A stretch of DNA of 64,000 bases from Chionoecetes opilio (taxonomy: Eukaryota; Arthropoda; Malacostraca; Decapoda; Majidae). Every line of letters begins with the position of its first letter. Position 1 is the stretch's first letter. Below the pieces are notes generated by a model. It saw nothing but the letters and a program-made list of their open reading frames with translations, made no database searches and was not told the origin of the DNA. Positions 1-10,390 of the stretch are shown in pieces. Location of the stretch: contig JACEEZ010024156.1 in assembly GCA_016584305.1 (NCBI GenBank), forward strand, positions 99,827-163,826, read 5' to 3'. A program made the position numbers and the translations under genes.

Positions 1-106
1 ACCAGCAGCTAGTTTAGCTAATAGAATTTGTCACCTATGATGTGTAGTGCTTTTTCCTGGCTCTCTCGACTTTTTGTTTGTCAATGGCACTCCTACAGCT
101 TTTATG

Positions 107-379
107 TCATACTACTTGATTAGACATCATCAACATCACTATGTCTTGATCACCACCACCATCGCTACCATGACTAATACCACCATTACTATAAAAAATG
201 TCATTCACTACTACAAAATCAGGCAACTCACCTAAGTCCTTCAGCTCCTTGATATTATCAGCTACTTCTTTGTAACATGTATAACATTTTTCATGATTAC
301 TTTTTAGTTTTACAGATAATGATGGATCTAAGGTCTTTTCATTGTTTTTCTGTAACTGACATATGAAACATACACCCAA
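107..379 (-). other. Cysteine-pair ORF fragment, unrecognised
   Basis: A 90-codon open frame on the minus strand, opening at a TTG rather than an ATG directly after a TGA stop. It has two CxxC pairs about 30 residues apart (CFIC near the start, CYTC near residue 34) and then a helical, charged stretch. Paired CxxC motifs in this spacing occur in uncharacterised arthropod and cnidarian proteins often associated with mobile DNA, so this may be a broken exon of such a protein. No start codon, splice site or full domain is visible. The rest of 1-969 is AT-rich and I see no other gene in it. Confidence 0.2.
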
Positions 380-967
380 TCACGAGTGTCCATAATGGCA
401 GTTGTGCTTTTGGGGTTACTCAAGGGATGGGATATCTATGTTCTAATCGACGTTCTAATCGGGTATGAAAAATAAATTTGCTTGAACATTATGAAACAGA
501 TAGGATGGAAACATTCACAAAGGTAAAAAAAAAAAGTCTATTTAAAGGTAAAATATGAAACCTTACATTTACATCACTTTAAATTTACAATATTTTTGTA
601 TATTTTACCCACAATTGTCATGGTAAGGCGAAAACTATTACTTTTGTAGTTTTGAATCTTATTTAGTCGGATTCCTTGACCCTGAAAATGTACAATTTGA
701 CACCAAATTTGTCATTATAGGTTTAAAAGAGGGAGAGATATGGCGTTCGACGAAACGATGGCGGCCATTTTGAAAAAACGCGTATAAATCCGATACGAAG
801 ACGGATCTAACTTGTGTCTTTAGATATTTCTTTTTCTATCATCCTAAGGTACTTCCCTCCCAAAGGAGACCTTTGCATCACGACCTGAAGTCAAAAGTCA
901 CTTAACCCGTCCACTAATTATCCAGTTTGCCTTTGAAGTCCTGAATACTTCTTGCAGTGTGTGCTTC

Positions 968-969
<2 letters not shown>

Positions 970-1027
<58 letters not shown>

Positions 1028-1096
1028 AGCATTTATAATTATGTAAGTGGCTTATTTGTAGGTGATGAACAATAACACACACACACACACACACAC
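970..1096. repeat. (TG)n and (AC)n microsatellites
   Basis: A pure TG run fills about 970-1025. A short AT-rich spacer follows, then an AC run at about 1075-1096. The two tracts are inverted relative to each other and could pair as a hairpin. Confidence 0.95.
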
Positions 1097-1439
1097 TGTA
1101 GATACAAATTAAGAGGGGAAATTCCCTCTAACATAAATTCCTCCCCTCCTCCTCCTCCTCCCCTCCCCCCCGCCGCCATCTTGGTTCATGTGGGTATTTC
1201 CGACCAAACTGGTTCTCATATTCTTTTCTGTCTTTCTGGACAAAACAAATATTTTACCCAACTAAACATTAAAAATAAAATTGATAAGCAAAAAATAATC
1301 ATTGAGATGTTTTATCTTATTTTGTGATGATTTGTACCTATTAGTTTTATTATTATTTATTTTTATCAGCATTATTATCATTCATTATTATTATTATCAT
1401 TCTATTTATCAACACCAATTATATTATCATTATCAGGGG

Positions 1440-1612
1440 TTTTGGGTCTTTTTTTATTCCGGTTTCGGCGGGTTTGGGTCTGTTTTAGGGGGGTTTAGCA
1501 TGTTTGGGTATGTTTTGGGCGGGTTTTGGTGGTTTTGGTGGTTTTGGGTCTGTTTTTATGCTGGTTTTGGTGGTTTTGGGTCTGTTTTTATGCTGGTTTT
1601 GGTGGTTTTGGG
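1440..1612 (+). repeat. G/T-rich short tandem repeat
   Basis: Irregular tandem copies of a GGTTTTGGTGGTTTTGGG-like motif, mixed with GGGTCTGTTTTTATGCTG. Similar motifs recur at about 2029-2097, just outside the other arm of the adjacent foldback repeat. The reading frame through it (Gly/Phe-rich) is a by-product of the repeat. Confidence 0.75.
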
Positions 1613-2020
1613 GGTTATAATGGAGAAGAGTTTCACTTCGTTTTCAGAGACCCCAACTAATTTTTCTTGGCCTACAATAGGTGCTTGTTCTAATGGTGCT
1701 AGTTTTATTATACGCAAACTCCCCCCCCCCCAAAAAAAAACTGTATATTTTGTGATTAAGGTTAGGTTAGGTTTCCTTAAAACCTGTAAGGTTAGGTTAG
1801 GTTAGGTTAGGTTGGGTTAGGTTAGGTTAGGTTAGGTTAGGTTTCATTAAAACATAAGGTTAGGTTAGGTTTCATTTTTTGTTTAAATTTTTTTTTTTTT
1901 TTTTTTTTTTTAGTTTGCGCAAAATAAAACTAGCACCATTAGAACAAGCACCTATTGTAGGCCAAGAAAAAGTAGTTGGTGTCTCTGAAAATGAACGTGA
2001 AACTCTCCTCCATTATTACC
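1613..2020. repeat. Foldback repeat: ~108-bp inverted arms around a TTAGG-like core
   Basis: The left arm (1613-1720) and right arm (1912-2020) are near-perfect reverse complements; for example, both contain the 20-base block starting TGCTAGTTTTATTATACGCA or its mirror. Between them lie an oligo-C/oligo-A run, TTAGG-like repeats and a ~25-base oligo-T run. This is the layout of a foldback or MITE-like element with a telomere-like centre. No coding capacity is seen, and target-site duplications could not be fixed because the flanks are themselves repetitive. Confidence 0.8.
1757..1873 (+). repeat. Telomere-like (GGTTA)n blocks
   Basis: Three blocks of GGTTA repeats (about 1760-1772, 1789-1842 and 1857-1872) separated by two TTTC(A/C)TTAAAAC spacers. 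TTAGG is the usual arthropod telomere unit. Here the blocks are short, interrupted and inside an inverted repeat, so they are interstitial rather than a chromosome end. Confidence 0.85.
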
Positions 2021-2907
2021 GTTATGAGTCTGTTTTTAGGCGGGTTTCAGCGGGTTTGGGTATGTATTGGGCGGGTTTTGGTGGTTTTGGGTCTGTTTTC
2101 TGCTTTTTACAAGTTGGAGTTCCTCCAGACGCTTGCCCATACTTATTCCATTCAAACTCATCTGCAGATTCAGAGCTGCTGTTAGAATTGGAGGTTGGTA
2201 AATCAGTGGTGACCTTAGATGTTCTTGCTTCTTGCGTCTTCTGTTCACGGTGCGCCCTTGCAGCTTATTGCGCCATTCTTGCTGATTTTCGCTTTCCGCG
2301 AAAATGTTGCAGATTTTTTGCTTTTCTTCGCTTTTCGATTTTCGATCACCGCATTCCACCCACACATCAAAACATCTCTCTGAAGGGCTCAAGCTAGCTT
2401 GTCTGTCTCCCCTGATGGAGGCACGATAGACACAAACAAACAAACAAAACGTTTTCTATGGTTCCAGTAGAAGTTTCAAGGATGACCATACTAATTATAT
2501 ACGTCATGTGATTGAAACTGTGATGCTATTGAGCTAAATATTATTAAATTTCATTTATATTTCGCCAGCAGTGTTTTTAATAGTAGTGGAACATTTTTAG
2601 GGGGTGAGAACATGTTATTTTATTAAACATTTTTTTTGGACCACCCTAATATATATATTGGGTACTGTAATATCTAGAACTGGAACTGTCGCCGAAAATT
2701 GGAACTCCCGCAGACGTGAAAAAATCGGAACACCCGCCGCCATCATGTGGCGCTGAGCAGTAGTAGAAGTAGAAGTAGTAGTAGAAGTAGAAGTAGTAGG
2801 GACAGCAGGAGTAGTAGTGATGGTACATTTTGGTAAAAGCATGGGCAACTTAGTTTCAAAAACTATCATACTCAAGCTGAAGGAATTGTCCCTAAAACGC
2901 AAAAATT
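2021..2907. other. No supported gene
   Basis: Mixed-composition sequence. A GTAGTAGAAGTAG-type short repeat lies at about 2758-2818. Open frames here on both strands are short, lack domains and overlap one another. Confidence 0.6.
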
Positions 2908-3170
<263 letters not shown>

Positions 3171-3507
3171 TTGAATTTTTCACGTTTATCATTGCGTATA
3201 TTGCATGGACACACAAAGTCAGTACGTGGCATTGCGCTACAAACACTATAAGGACGCCACGCTGTCTTTCCGATAACACCGCGCGTTGGTTGAAGTAATA
3301 TTTATTGTTAAACAGGAATGCCACATGGATACAATTACCATAAAATGACCATGGTTTAAAGAAACTTCCTTCCTTTATTTCTTGTCATGCTGTATTCCTT
3401 TAATTAATACAGTATAATTTTAATTGCTTCATTTATATTTACATAATATGACTTCTTACGTTATTGGGATATTGAACGAAACAACAATTTGGAATGCGTG
3501 CGCGTAC

Positions 3508-3518
3508 ACACACACAGA

Positions 3519-3559
<41 letters not shown>

Positions 3560-3585
3560 GTTACACATACACACAAATACACAAA

Positions 3586-3616
<31 letters not shown>
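3508..3616 (+). repeat. (CA)n microsatellite
   Basis: CA repeats with a slightly diverged middle (about 3558-3592), ending 9 bases before the ATG of the next ORF. The frame is open through the repeat, so the ORF can look longer than it is. Confidence 0.95.
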
Positions 3617-3624
3617 TAGAAACC

Positions 3625-4170
3625 ATGGGGCAAACAAGTGGGGTTTTGATGATTCGGTATGAAATAACTGATGCCCGGGGCTCCAGCCTGGTGGTGGTGT
3701 TGGTGATGGCGGTGGTGTTGGTGATAGGGGTGGGGATCACCCTCGTCCTGAGTGGCTTGGTGCTAGAGGCCGACAAGCTGCGTCAGGTGATGAGGGCCTG
3801 GAGGGACGCAGGGCCCCACACCACCCTGCTGGGGAAGGTGCGGAGGCACCTGGTGGCCACCTCGTGGCTGGCTTCCCCAAGGGATCCCCTTGCGGAGTGC
3901 GGCTTCCCCCTGGGTGACAGCTGGGGGGAGGTGCTGCCCATGGTGGTGGGCAGCAAGGAACGTCTGGCCTGCCTGGAGTGGCAGGTCCAGAAGGCCGAGC
4001 AGGAACATAAGACGTTTGTGTTCTGGTTCATGTTGATCGTGTGTGTGGCGGTGGTGATTGTGTTTGTGACCCTGGTGGTGGGTGCTCCTGGGCACGGCAG
4101 ACCCTGGCGCACTACCACTGCCCCCAATAGAAGGAAAGTGAGGCATTGCCCTTGCCCGCACCAGGCATGA
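3625..4170 (+). CDS. Candidate two-pass membrane protein, unrecognised family
   Basis: I do not recognise the family. From the ATG at 3625, which sits in a strong Kozak context (ACCATGG), the frame encodes 181 residues. There are two clear hydrophobic segments, about residues 21-47 and 131-154. Between them is a ~80-residue basic, amphipathic region with a possible short coiled stretch (about 111-130). The frame upstream of this ATG is only microsatellite, so 3625 is the likeliest start. Local GC content rises sharply within the ORF, unlike its AT-rich neighbours, and third positions are mostly G or C. After the stop at 4168, another frame (about 4134-4325) reads a Glu/Gln/Ser-rich tail that looks more natural than the Arg/His/Cys-rich end of this frame. 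A one-base indel near 4133-4140 is therefore possible. No splice sites or polyA signal were identified. It could be one exon or a chance GC-rich ORF. Confidence 0.45.
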   Translation: MGQTSGVLMIRYEITDARGSSLVVVLVMAVVLVIGVGITLVLSGLVLEADKLRQVMRAWRDAGPHTTLLGKVRRHLVATSWLASPRDPLAECGFPLGDSWGEVLPMVVGSKERLACLEWQVQKAEQEHKTFVFWFMLIVCVAVVIVFVTLVVGAPGHGRPWRTTTAPNRRKVRHCPCPHQA

Positions 4171-4520
4171 TAGAGGAGGCTGCCAGCGAGGCCCGTGGTC
4201 AAGGACAGCAGGACGAGTCTCCCCTGCAGGACACAGCAGCTTCGCAGGAGAACACTGAGGTGGGAAGGGCGTGCTGGAGGAGGCTGGAGAGCAGGTCCTC
4301 CCCCTGCAGGAGCCAAACCCCGTGAGGGATCAACATTTTCGGGAATCACAACATCCCACATCGGAACGATCACACATCGGAATTATCAGTTTAAAAATAA
4401 TTAAGTCTCCTCTTTGATCAAGTGTTGGTAATTTTATCTCTTTTAACCTTTCCTCATAAGTATGTAAGTGTTTCTAGCTCTGGCACCATCTTTGTTGCCA
4501 TTCTCTGCCTCCCCTGTATG

Positions 4521-4856
4521 GGGAGGCGGTAGCGGAGCGGTTAGAATCTCCGACTGGCGTTCTCCGTGACCCGAGTTCGATCCCCGAAGAAACCCAAAAC
4601 CTTTCTGCACCGTCGAGTGGCCTAAGAACACCCACATGCCCTGCCTATCAACTCTACTTTCGACTGCGAGTGCATCGGAGGACACAGGGGGGCGGCATGA
4701 CCCTCACAGGCGTCACTATAAAGAACCTGCCTGCCCCACCAGGGCGGGACCAACCATCAGAACCCTCAAGTGAACCTCCAGAGCCTACCATCCGAGCCCT
4801 GGGTCACCACTGCCTACAGGCGCTATAGGCACAAATGTAAAAAAAAAAAAAAAACA
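4521..4856 (+). mobile_element. tRNA-derived SINE with poly(A) tail
   Basis: It starts GGGGAGGCGGTAGCGGAGCGG, followed by an A-box-like TAGCGGAGCGG (4531-4541) and a B-box GAGTTCGATCC (4574-4584), at the spacing of a pol III internal promoter. A ~250-bp unrelated body follows, ending in a 17-base oligo-A run (4838-4854). This is the structure of a tRNA-headed SINE. The tRNA part is not a complete cloverleaf, so it is not called as a tRNA gene. Confidence 0.75.
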
Positions 4857-7800
4857 AATTCACATGCTTCTTTTTATATGGGGACCATATAGTCCAATCA
4901 ATTTAGCGCGTTTTTACCCCTAACCCACCACAAATTGCAATAGAAACAAAACAATATTTTTATGAAACCTGTTGATCCCCAGAACAAATATATGAAATTA
5001 TACTCAATTCTAATGAGTGGATCAATTATTTTTTTCAGATTGAACGAGAGCCGTGAACAAAGAGGTGGAGTGACGCTTGCAGTGAGAAATTGGATCGGGG
5101 GTGCAGAGGACAGTTCAAACGCTGCGTCATTTTGAAGTAAGGAGTATTTTATTTAATGTAGGATTGTTTAAGGTTTTATTTTAGTCATCGAGCAAGTACT
5201 TATGAGGAGCCTGAAGACATCAGGTGGGCTGACCAGTGGAAGAGGGATGACAGAGACACAGCGCTCATCTGGGTCCATGGCTAGCCCTGTCTGTGCAGAG
5301 GTGAACAACGCCCTCCAACACCTCACTGAAGTGATGTATTGACAAGTGAACAACACAAGGATCTATCAAAGTCTAGACGAAGAATGATGTAGCTGATACC
5401 CAGAAAATGGGTTGCGTTTCTTCATGAGAGGGATCCTTTCAAGAAAACGATACTCTTCACAACATTTTCATGGTATAGTTGCCAAAACAGCGGGCAATGT
5501 TGATGACGCGAAAACCATGGGAGAAAGGGTTTGGGGCAGATGAGTGGTAAAACGTGTGCTTGAATACATCATCAAGAAGAAAAAGTCAAGCCATAACTAT
5601 GGACTCAGAGACTGCAATGACGACACCAGACGGAGACATCAATATCAACCCTCAGTTTTCTCTTCCAGAGACTTGTGATCGCTGGCAAATGAATTAGGGA
5701 CTTATCCAAAGCACTCGTTTGTGAGTTATGCGCATATCCTCCTTCTTTGTTCGAGACTAAATATGGGCCCTTTCTCTCCGCCAAAAAAAGCCGCGTTAGC
5801 CTCAAACAATCAAATCCTTGGGACCTGCCGTACTATACAACCATCCGATATACAATACGTACTAGATTTGGGGGTGCCCTATTGCAGCGCATACCGTGGC
5901 AGTCAGGGGAACAGTACAATAATATTCTCCGTACCTACCTGAAATATGTTAGTAGGCACTACCGGGCATGCTATCGGGCGTGTTTGATGGCTATCGTCAA
6001 GGTCCCTCAACGAAAAACTGTGCCATCAGAAATGGGTGAGCGACCATCAGTGAAGGTATCTTTTTCTGAAACCAGAGCTTATGCAAGAAGGGAAGAGTTT
6101 TTTTCGGAAACAAAATAACAAGCAAAAATTCATAGAACCCCTTGGGAAAGAAACTGGAAGAATCTCATTGTGAAGTGCTTCATGCGAGTGGGGGGATGCG
6201 GCCCTATCATAGCAACACTGCTTCGTAGTTCTTCAAAACCCAACACTGTTCTTGTTGGGCGAAGACACTGATTTTTGATACTACTGTGCTTTTATTTCAC
6301 AAAGAATAGTGCGCAAGTCTCTATTAAAATGTCGGACCAAAAAGGGGTTATTGAATCCAAGACAATATTTTGGACTTTGGCAAAGTCGGGAGGGGCTCGG
6401 GGTGAGACGGGGTTTTGAAAAATTCTTTTTTCCATGCTCCTGGGAGCGACACCAAAAGGGCCCCTTTGGGAGGCAAAGGCAAGGGCCCCTCAAACTGTTA
6501 AAGGACAATGATTTCCGGCAAGCGGCCCCCTAATTTTCGCAATGAATCTCCACGGGATGGACATTGCGCGGGAGACAGAGAAATGGTTTGTGGGGAGGGA
6601 GGGAAACCATAGACAATTTTAAAAAACGAATTGAGATATAAAATTTTCTGCAAAGGTGACAAAAAACAAAACAGCATTGAAACCCACGGGTACTCCGCCA
6701 ACGAGCTCAGTTTTCCAAAATATCACAGCCTACAGGTTTCCCTCAGGTTAATGAGTGAAAGGACACAAACTCAACCCACTGACTGGGGATGGATATCATG
6801 GACCCCAGGATGATCCCTTGCTTCTGACCTCGCTGCACCAATATCTCCTAAGCTTGTTAGATGTTCATGAAGGGGTGCGCATGGTAAATTTGGGGTTGTC
6901 GAAAATTGGCTGCCTTGCAATTCGCATGTGGACTGTGCAGAGGTATTGTTCAAAATCGACGAATCAAAAACTTTTTTTTTTCCGTGCGCTGATGAGGGTT
7001 CCCAGGAAGAATGAAGTAGTGTTAAATATTGTAAAACGGACCTAAGTTCTTGTGTCACATATTTTTGGTATTGTATCCAACATTCCCTAATAAAAAAGAC
7101 CTTGTGTTTGTAATTGTAATTATCTATATATGTATATCCTCCTATCTAAATAATTTTTTTGACTCACTTTAACTAATTAAGTACTAGAAATTCAAACTTT
7201 ATTTAGCTCAAGAATTTTTTTTTTACGAAATTCCCAACTCCCCTCAGCCAAATTTAATACCCGGGATCACCTTTACGGGTAATGTTTCAGTTTTCCCGAA
7301 AAAAAGACTAGCAAAAACATTTTTTTTGGGGAGGGGTTTTTATTTAAAACAATTTTTATTGCTGCATTTTTACAGCTAAGGGGGGTCAGTAAAAGGGTTT
7401 AAATGATAAGCTCACATTTTAAATATAAAATTTTAAACCCATTTTTTTTGATGGCAAAAAAAAAAAAAAAAAAAAAAAGATAGGAAAATATTTTGTTCAT
7501 TATTGCATGGACTTTTCATTTTTCCATAACCAGGCCACAACTGGTTAAAAAAAAATTAAAAGTTGTTTTGTTGTTTTTTTAAGAGTGATATTGTCCCCTA
7601 TTTTAATTTCCAAATTTTTGCGTAGTCCGAAAAGTAACCAAAAACGCAAATGACCTGAAAAACCTTTCCACCAAAATATTTAATATAATCTTGGGGGAAT
7701 TTATAGGCATCAAAGGTTTTTAAAAAAAATAAAATTCGTTTTTATTGCAATTTGTGGTGGGGGGCCATTCATATTTTTTTGGGGCTAAAACAAAGCCCCG
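4857..7800. other. No supported gene; AT-rich with many homopolymers
   Basis: Several 60-120-codon open frames occur on both strands (for example 5747-6118 plus), but none carries a recognisable domain or convincing start. From about 6300 on, runs of four or more identical bases are frequent, as in noisy or unpolished sequence. Dispersed repeats of unknown type may be present. Confidence 0.5.
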
Positions 7801-8478
7801 TGTTACACACCCAGTGTAAAAATGGGGGGGGGCTTTTGGTGTACTTTGGGGGGTTTTTTAAAGTCGGCCCAAAATTGACACGCGTTTTCTTGGGATTGGT
7901 TTATTTAAGAAACGTTCAAACTGGGGAGAAAAACAAAATTCCCAAGTAAGAACTTTCGTTTTAAAAAGAAATCCCCCATTTTAATCACAAATACAAAATA
8001 TCCTGAATCAACCATCCCCATAAAAATAAACTCATCACCACGTGACACAGATGACTTAAAACACTCGTCCTTTATGTTAACTAGACCGCGAAAGTCTATC
8101 GTGATAGAACTGTTAGATACCATAATTAATTTCAGTCACAATTTAAAATACACAGCAGTCTACTTCCCAATTTTTTGGCGCTTAGGTATTCACGAAACCC
8201 AAAAAGGAAATCTACTGGTGTATTCATAAACCCACCGACCATAAAACCCTTGATGTAACTTTGGGACGCCTCACACAGCATGGCCTGGGCTCCAAGGGGT
8301 GTAAACAACGCGTCCCTTGGTCTTGAATTGATCGGGGGGTCACCTAGCTGATCTGTCGGTGAAGCCTTTGGGCCGGTAAATTATATAATTATATAGTAAA
8401 AAATACAATTATTTTAAAAAACTATAATTATATAGTAATAATACAAATTATACAATTATATGTTGGTCATAGAAAGAA
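7801..8478 (-). repeat. BEL/Pao 3' LTR
   Basis: Collinear with 18441-19075. Shared landmarks include CCTTGGTCTTGAA, GTCACC(T)A..CTGATCTGTCGG, GAAGCCTTTG and the AT-rich TTATATAGTAAAA end. The copies are clearly diverged, with many indels, so the insertion is old or the sequence is noisy. It begins TGTTACAC. The inner edge near 8478 is approximate. Confidence 0.75.
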
Positions 8479-8751
8479 AAAAAGACTTGTGTCTGTTTTG
8501 AAAATGGTGTTTCATCCGGCCGCAAAGCACCCATTCCATAGGGGGTTCTACTAACTGTAACGGTGTAACGCCTGTGGGTATAAACCTAATTTTTCACGTT
8601 GCAGTCACAATACAAAAGGGATAAATAAACTTTAAAGGGGAACCCACACTAAATTTCCTATACAATGAACGAGCCCACGAGGCAGCGATCCGCCTACACC
8701 TCGTCGGCTAGCCCATTTTATATCTCTTGTCATTATCTAAGGACATCTCTA

Positions 8752-9730
8752 TTAGTCTCCAATATTGCAATGATCTGTGGTGGCACTCTCCAATACACAT
8801 ATCTTGGTGATGGGCCTCTCGTAAGTACCTGTTGCTGTTTTGATTTCAGCGGATCTGACCAAGCCATCTGTACTCTTGTAGATCTCTGCCACTAGTCCTA
8901 GTGGCCACTGATTCCTGGGTACGTTATCTTGCTTCATCAGTACCAGGTCGCCCATTCTGAGATTGGGTCTTGGATTCAGCCACTTTTGGCGCTCCTGTAG
9001 AGTGGGAAGATACTCCCGGAGCCATCTGTGCCAGAAGACATCCGCTAGATACTGCGCTTGCTTCCATCGACGACGATATATATCCCTACTCTCAAACTTC
9101 CCAGTAGGTAGCATGGGTCCTGACCTCAGCATCAGTAGGTGGTTAGGTGTTAAGGGTCTCTCATCTCTAGGTCAGCCGACAGCTTGGTGATGGGCCTACC
9201 ATTCACTATGCCTTCCACCACTGTCATTAGGGTTACCAGAGTCTCATCGTCCATAGTCTGTTGCTTCACCACACCCGCCAACACAGCTCTGATGGTCCGA
9301 ATTTGCCTCTCCCAGACTCCTCCCATGTGCGAGGCTCCAGGGGGATTGAACTTCCACGTGACCTCTTTCTTCAAAAAATTCTCATGTATCTGTATCTTTT
9401 CCCACCCTCACAGCAGACGGATTTTCTTGCGGGGCCCGAAAAAATTGGGGACCTTTTCGGCCCAAATTTCCTTAGCCCCTCTTCCGGGCCATGATCTCTC
9501 CAGCGCATTGAAAAACGCTTGTCCGGGGTGTGTGCATTCATGTGTACGGCTCTGATGGCGAGGCGTGAAATACTCCGCCCCCTTTTTCCTAAAAGCGTGC
9601 CCTCTTCACCATGATGGCTCGAAGTATCCCTACTTATCCCCCTGACCACTCTGGTAAAGGGTGGCTTGCGGTGTAACTCGGGATTCCGGCAGGCGGGCCT
9701 CTGCTGTATTTCTGTCTTGCCCCTCACCTC
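8752..9730 (-). pseudogene. pol: BEL/Pao pol: integrase catalytic and C-terminal region
   Basis: Read on the minus strand. The segment 9730-9375 carries the integrase core start (PPFTRV, then a LAIRAVHMNAHT block corresponding to the conserved first-Asp region). 9374-9150 continues through KEVTWKFNPPGASHMGGVWE, a signature of BEL/Pao integrases. 9132-8752 is the C-terminal domain ([18 protein letters not shown], then [13 protein letters not shown] and RNQWPLGLV), matching the DUF5641-type tail of this family. The parts lie in different frames, so at least two frameshifts separate them. The enzyme would insert retrotransposon cDNA; this copy cannot encode a complete one. Confidence 0.88.
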
Positions 9731-10076
9731 CTACAATTGCACTGGTTACTATTTTCTTTACCAACTTTCATCCCTTTTTCCAATAGCGTCCCCTGGTATC
9801 TGCTAGTAAAACTTTCCACTCCAGCTGACCTGATCTCCATAAGTTTTCTAAAAATGACTTAGAGCGAGTGTTCAGGGGGTAATATCAGCTGGTTTTTCTG
9901 CACTCTTCCTGTTTGGGAGTTTGACGCCTTTCCTCCGACAAACGCGGCCTGAGGCTGCCTTCTTGGGGTCCTTTTTATAAGAGGATCTTCTTGTCCTCTA
10001 AGAGAACGTTGCGCTTGTCTGAAAATGGCTCTTCAGCAGTTTTCAGCTCTCTGCACCTGCCCTTCTGATGCCCTTT

Positions 10077-10390
10077 TGTAATAAAGGGTTTGAAAAGTGA
10101 TTAGTTTTTTTTTAACTTTTGGGGACAATTGTTTGGGTTAGGGGGTTTCTTTGGTGGTGTATCGCGCTGTCCTACAGGAGTACGTCAGCAAGAGGTGTAG
10201 TGGCGAGTCCTGGAGCGAGGAAGGCAGTCCGCCTCAGACTACACGCGAGAGCCACCTCGCCACCGCCACCCTGCCACCTGTTCGCTCCCCCCGCCCCCAT
10301 ACTCACCCTACTGTGTTGTGAATTGTACTATTTCCCCCGTGTTTTTTTAAAGTAAAGAAAAAAGCAAGATTTTTTTTTCCTTCTCCCACA
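10077..10390 (+). repeat. 5' LTR of nested element
   Basis: Aligns along its length with 13808-14118. Strongest blocks are GGCGAGGAAGGC-type sequence, CTCGCCACCGCCACCCTGCC and TACTATTTCC.C..CGTGT followed by a T run. It begins TGTAATAA and ends CCACA. Confidence 0.75.

Noticed and set aside
1757..1873. A true telomere end
   Set aside because: The TTAGG-like blocks are short, interrupted, and enclosed by an inverted repeat with ordinary sequence on both sides.
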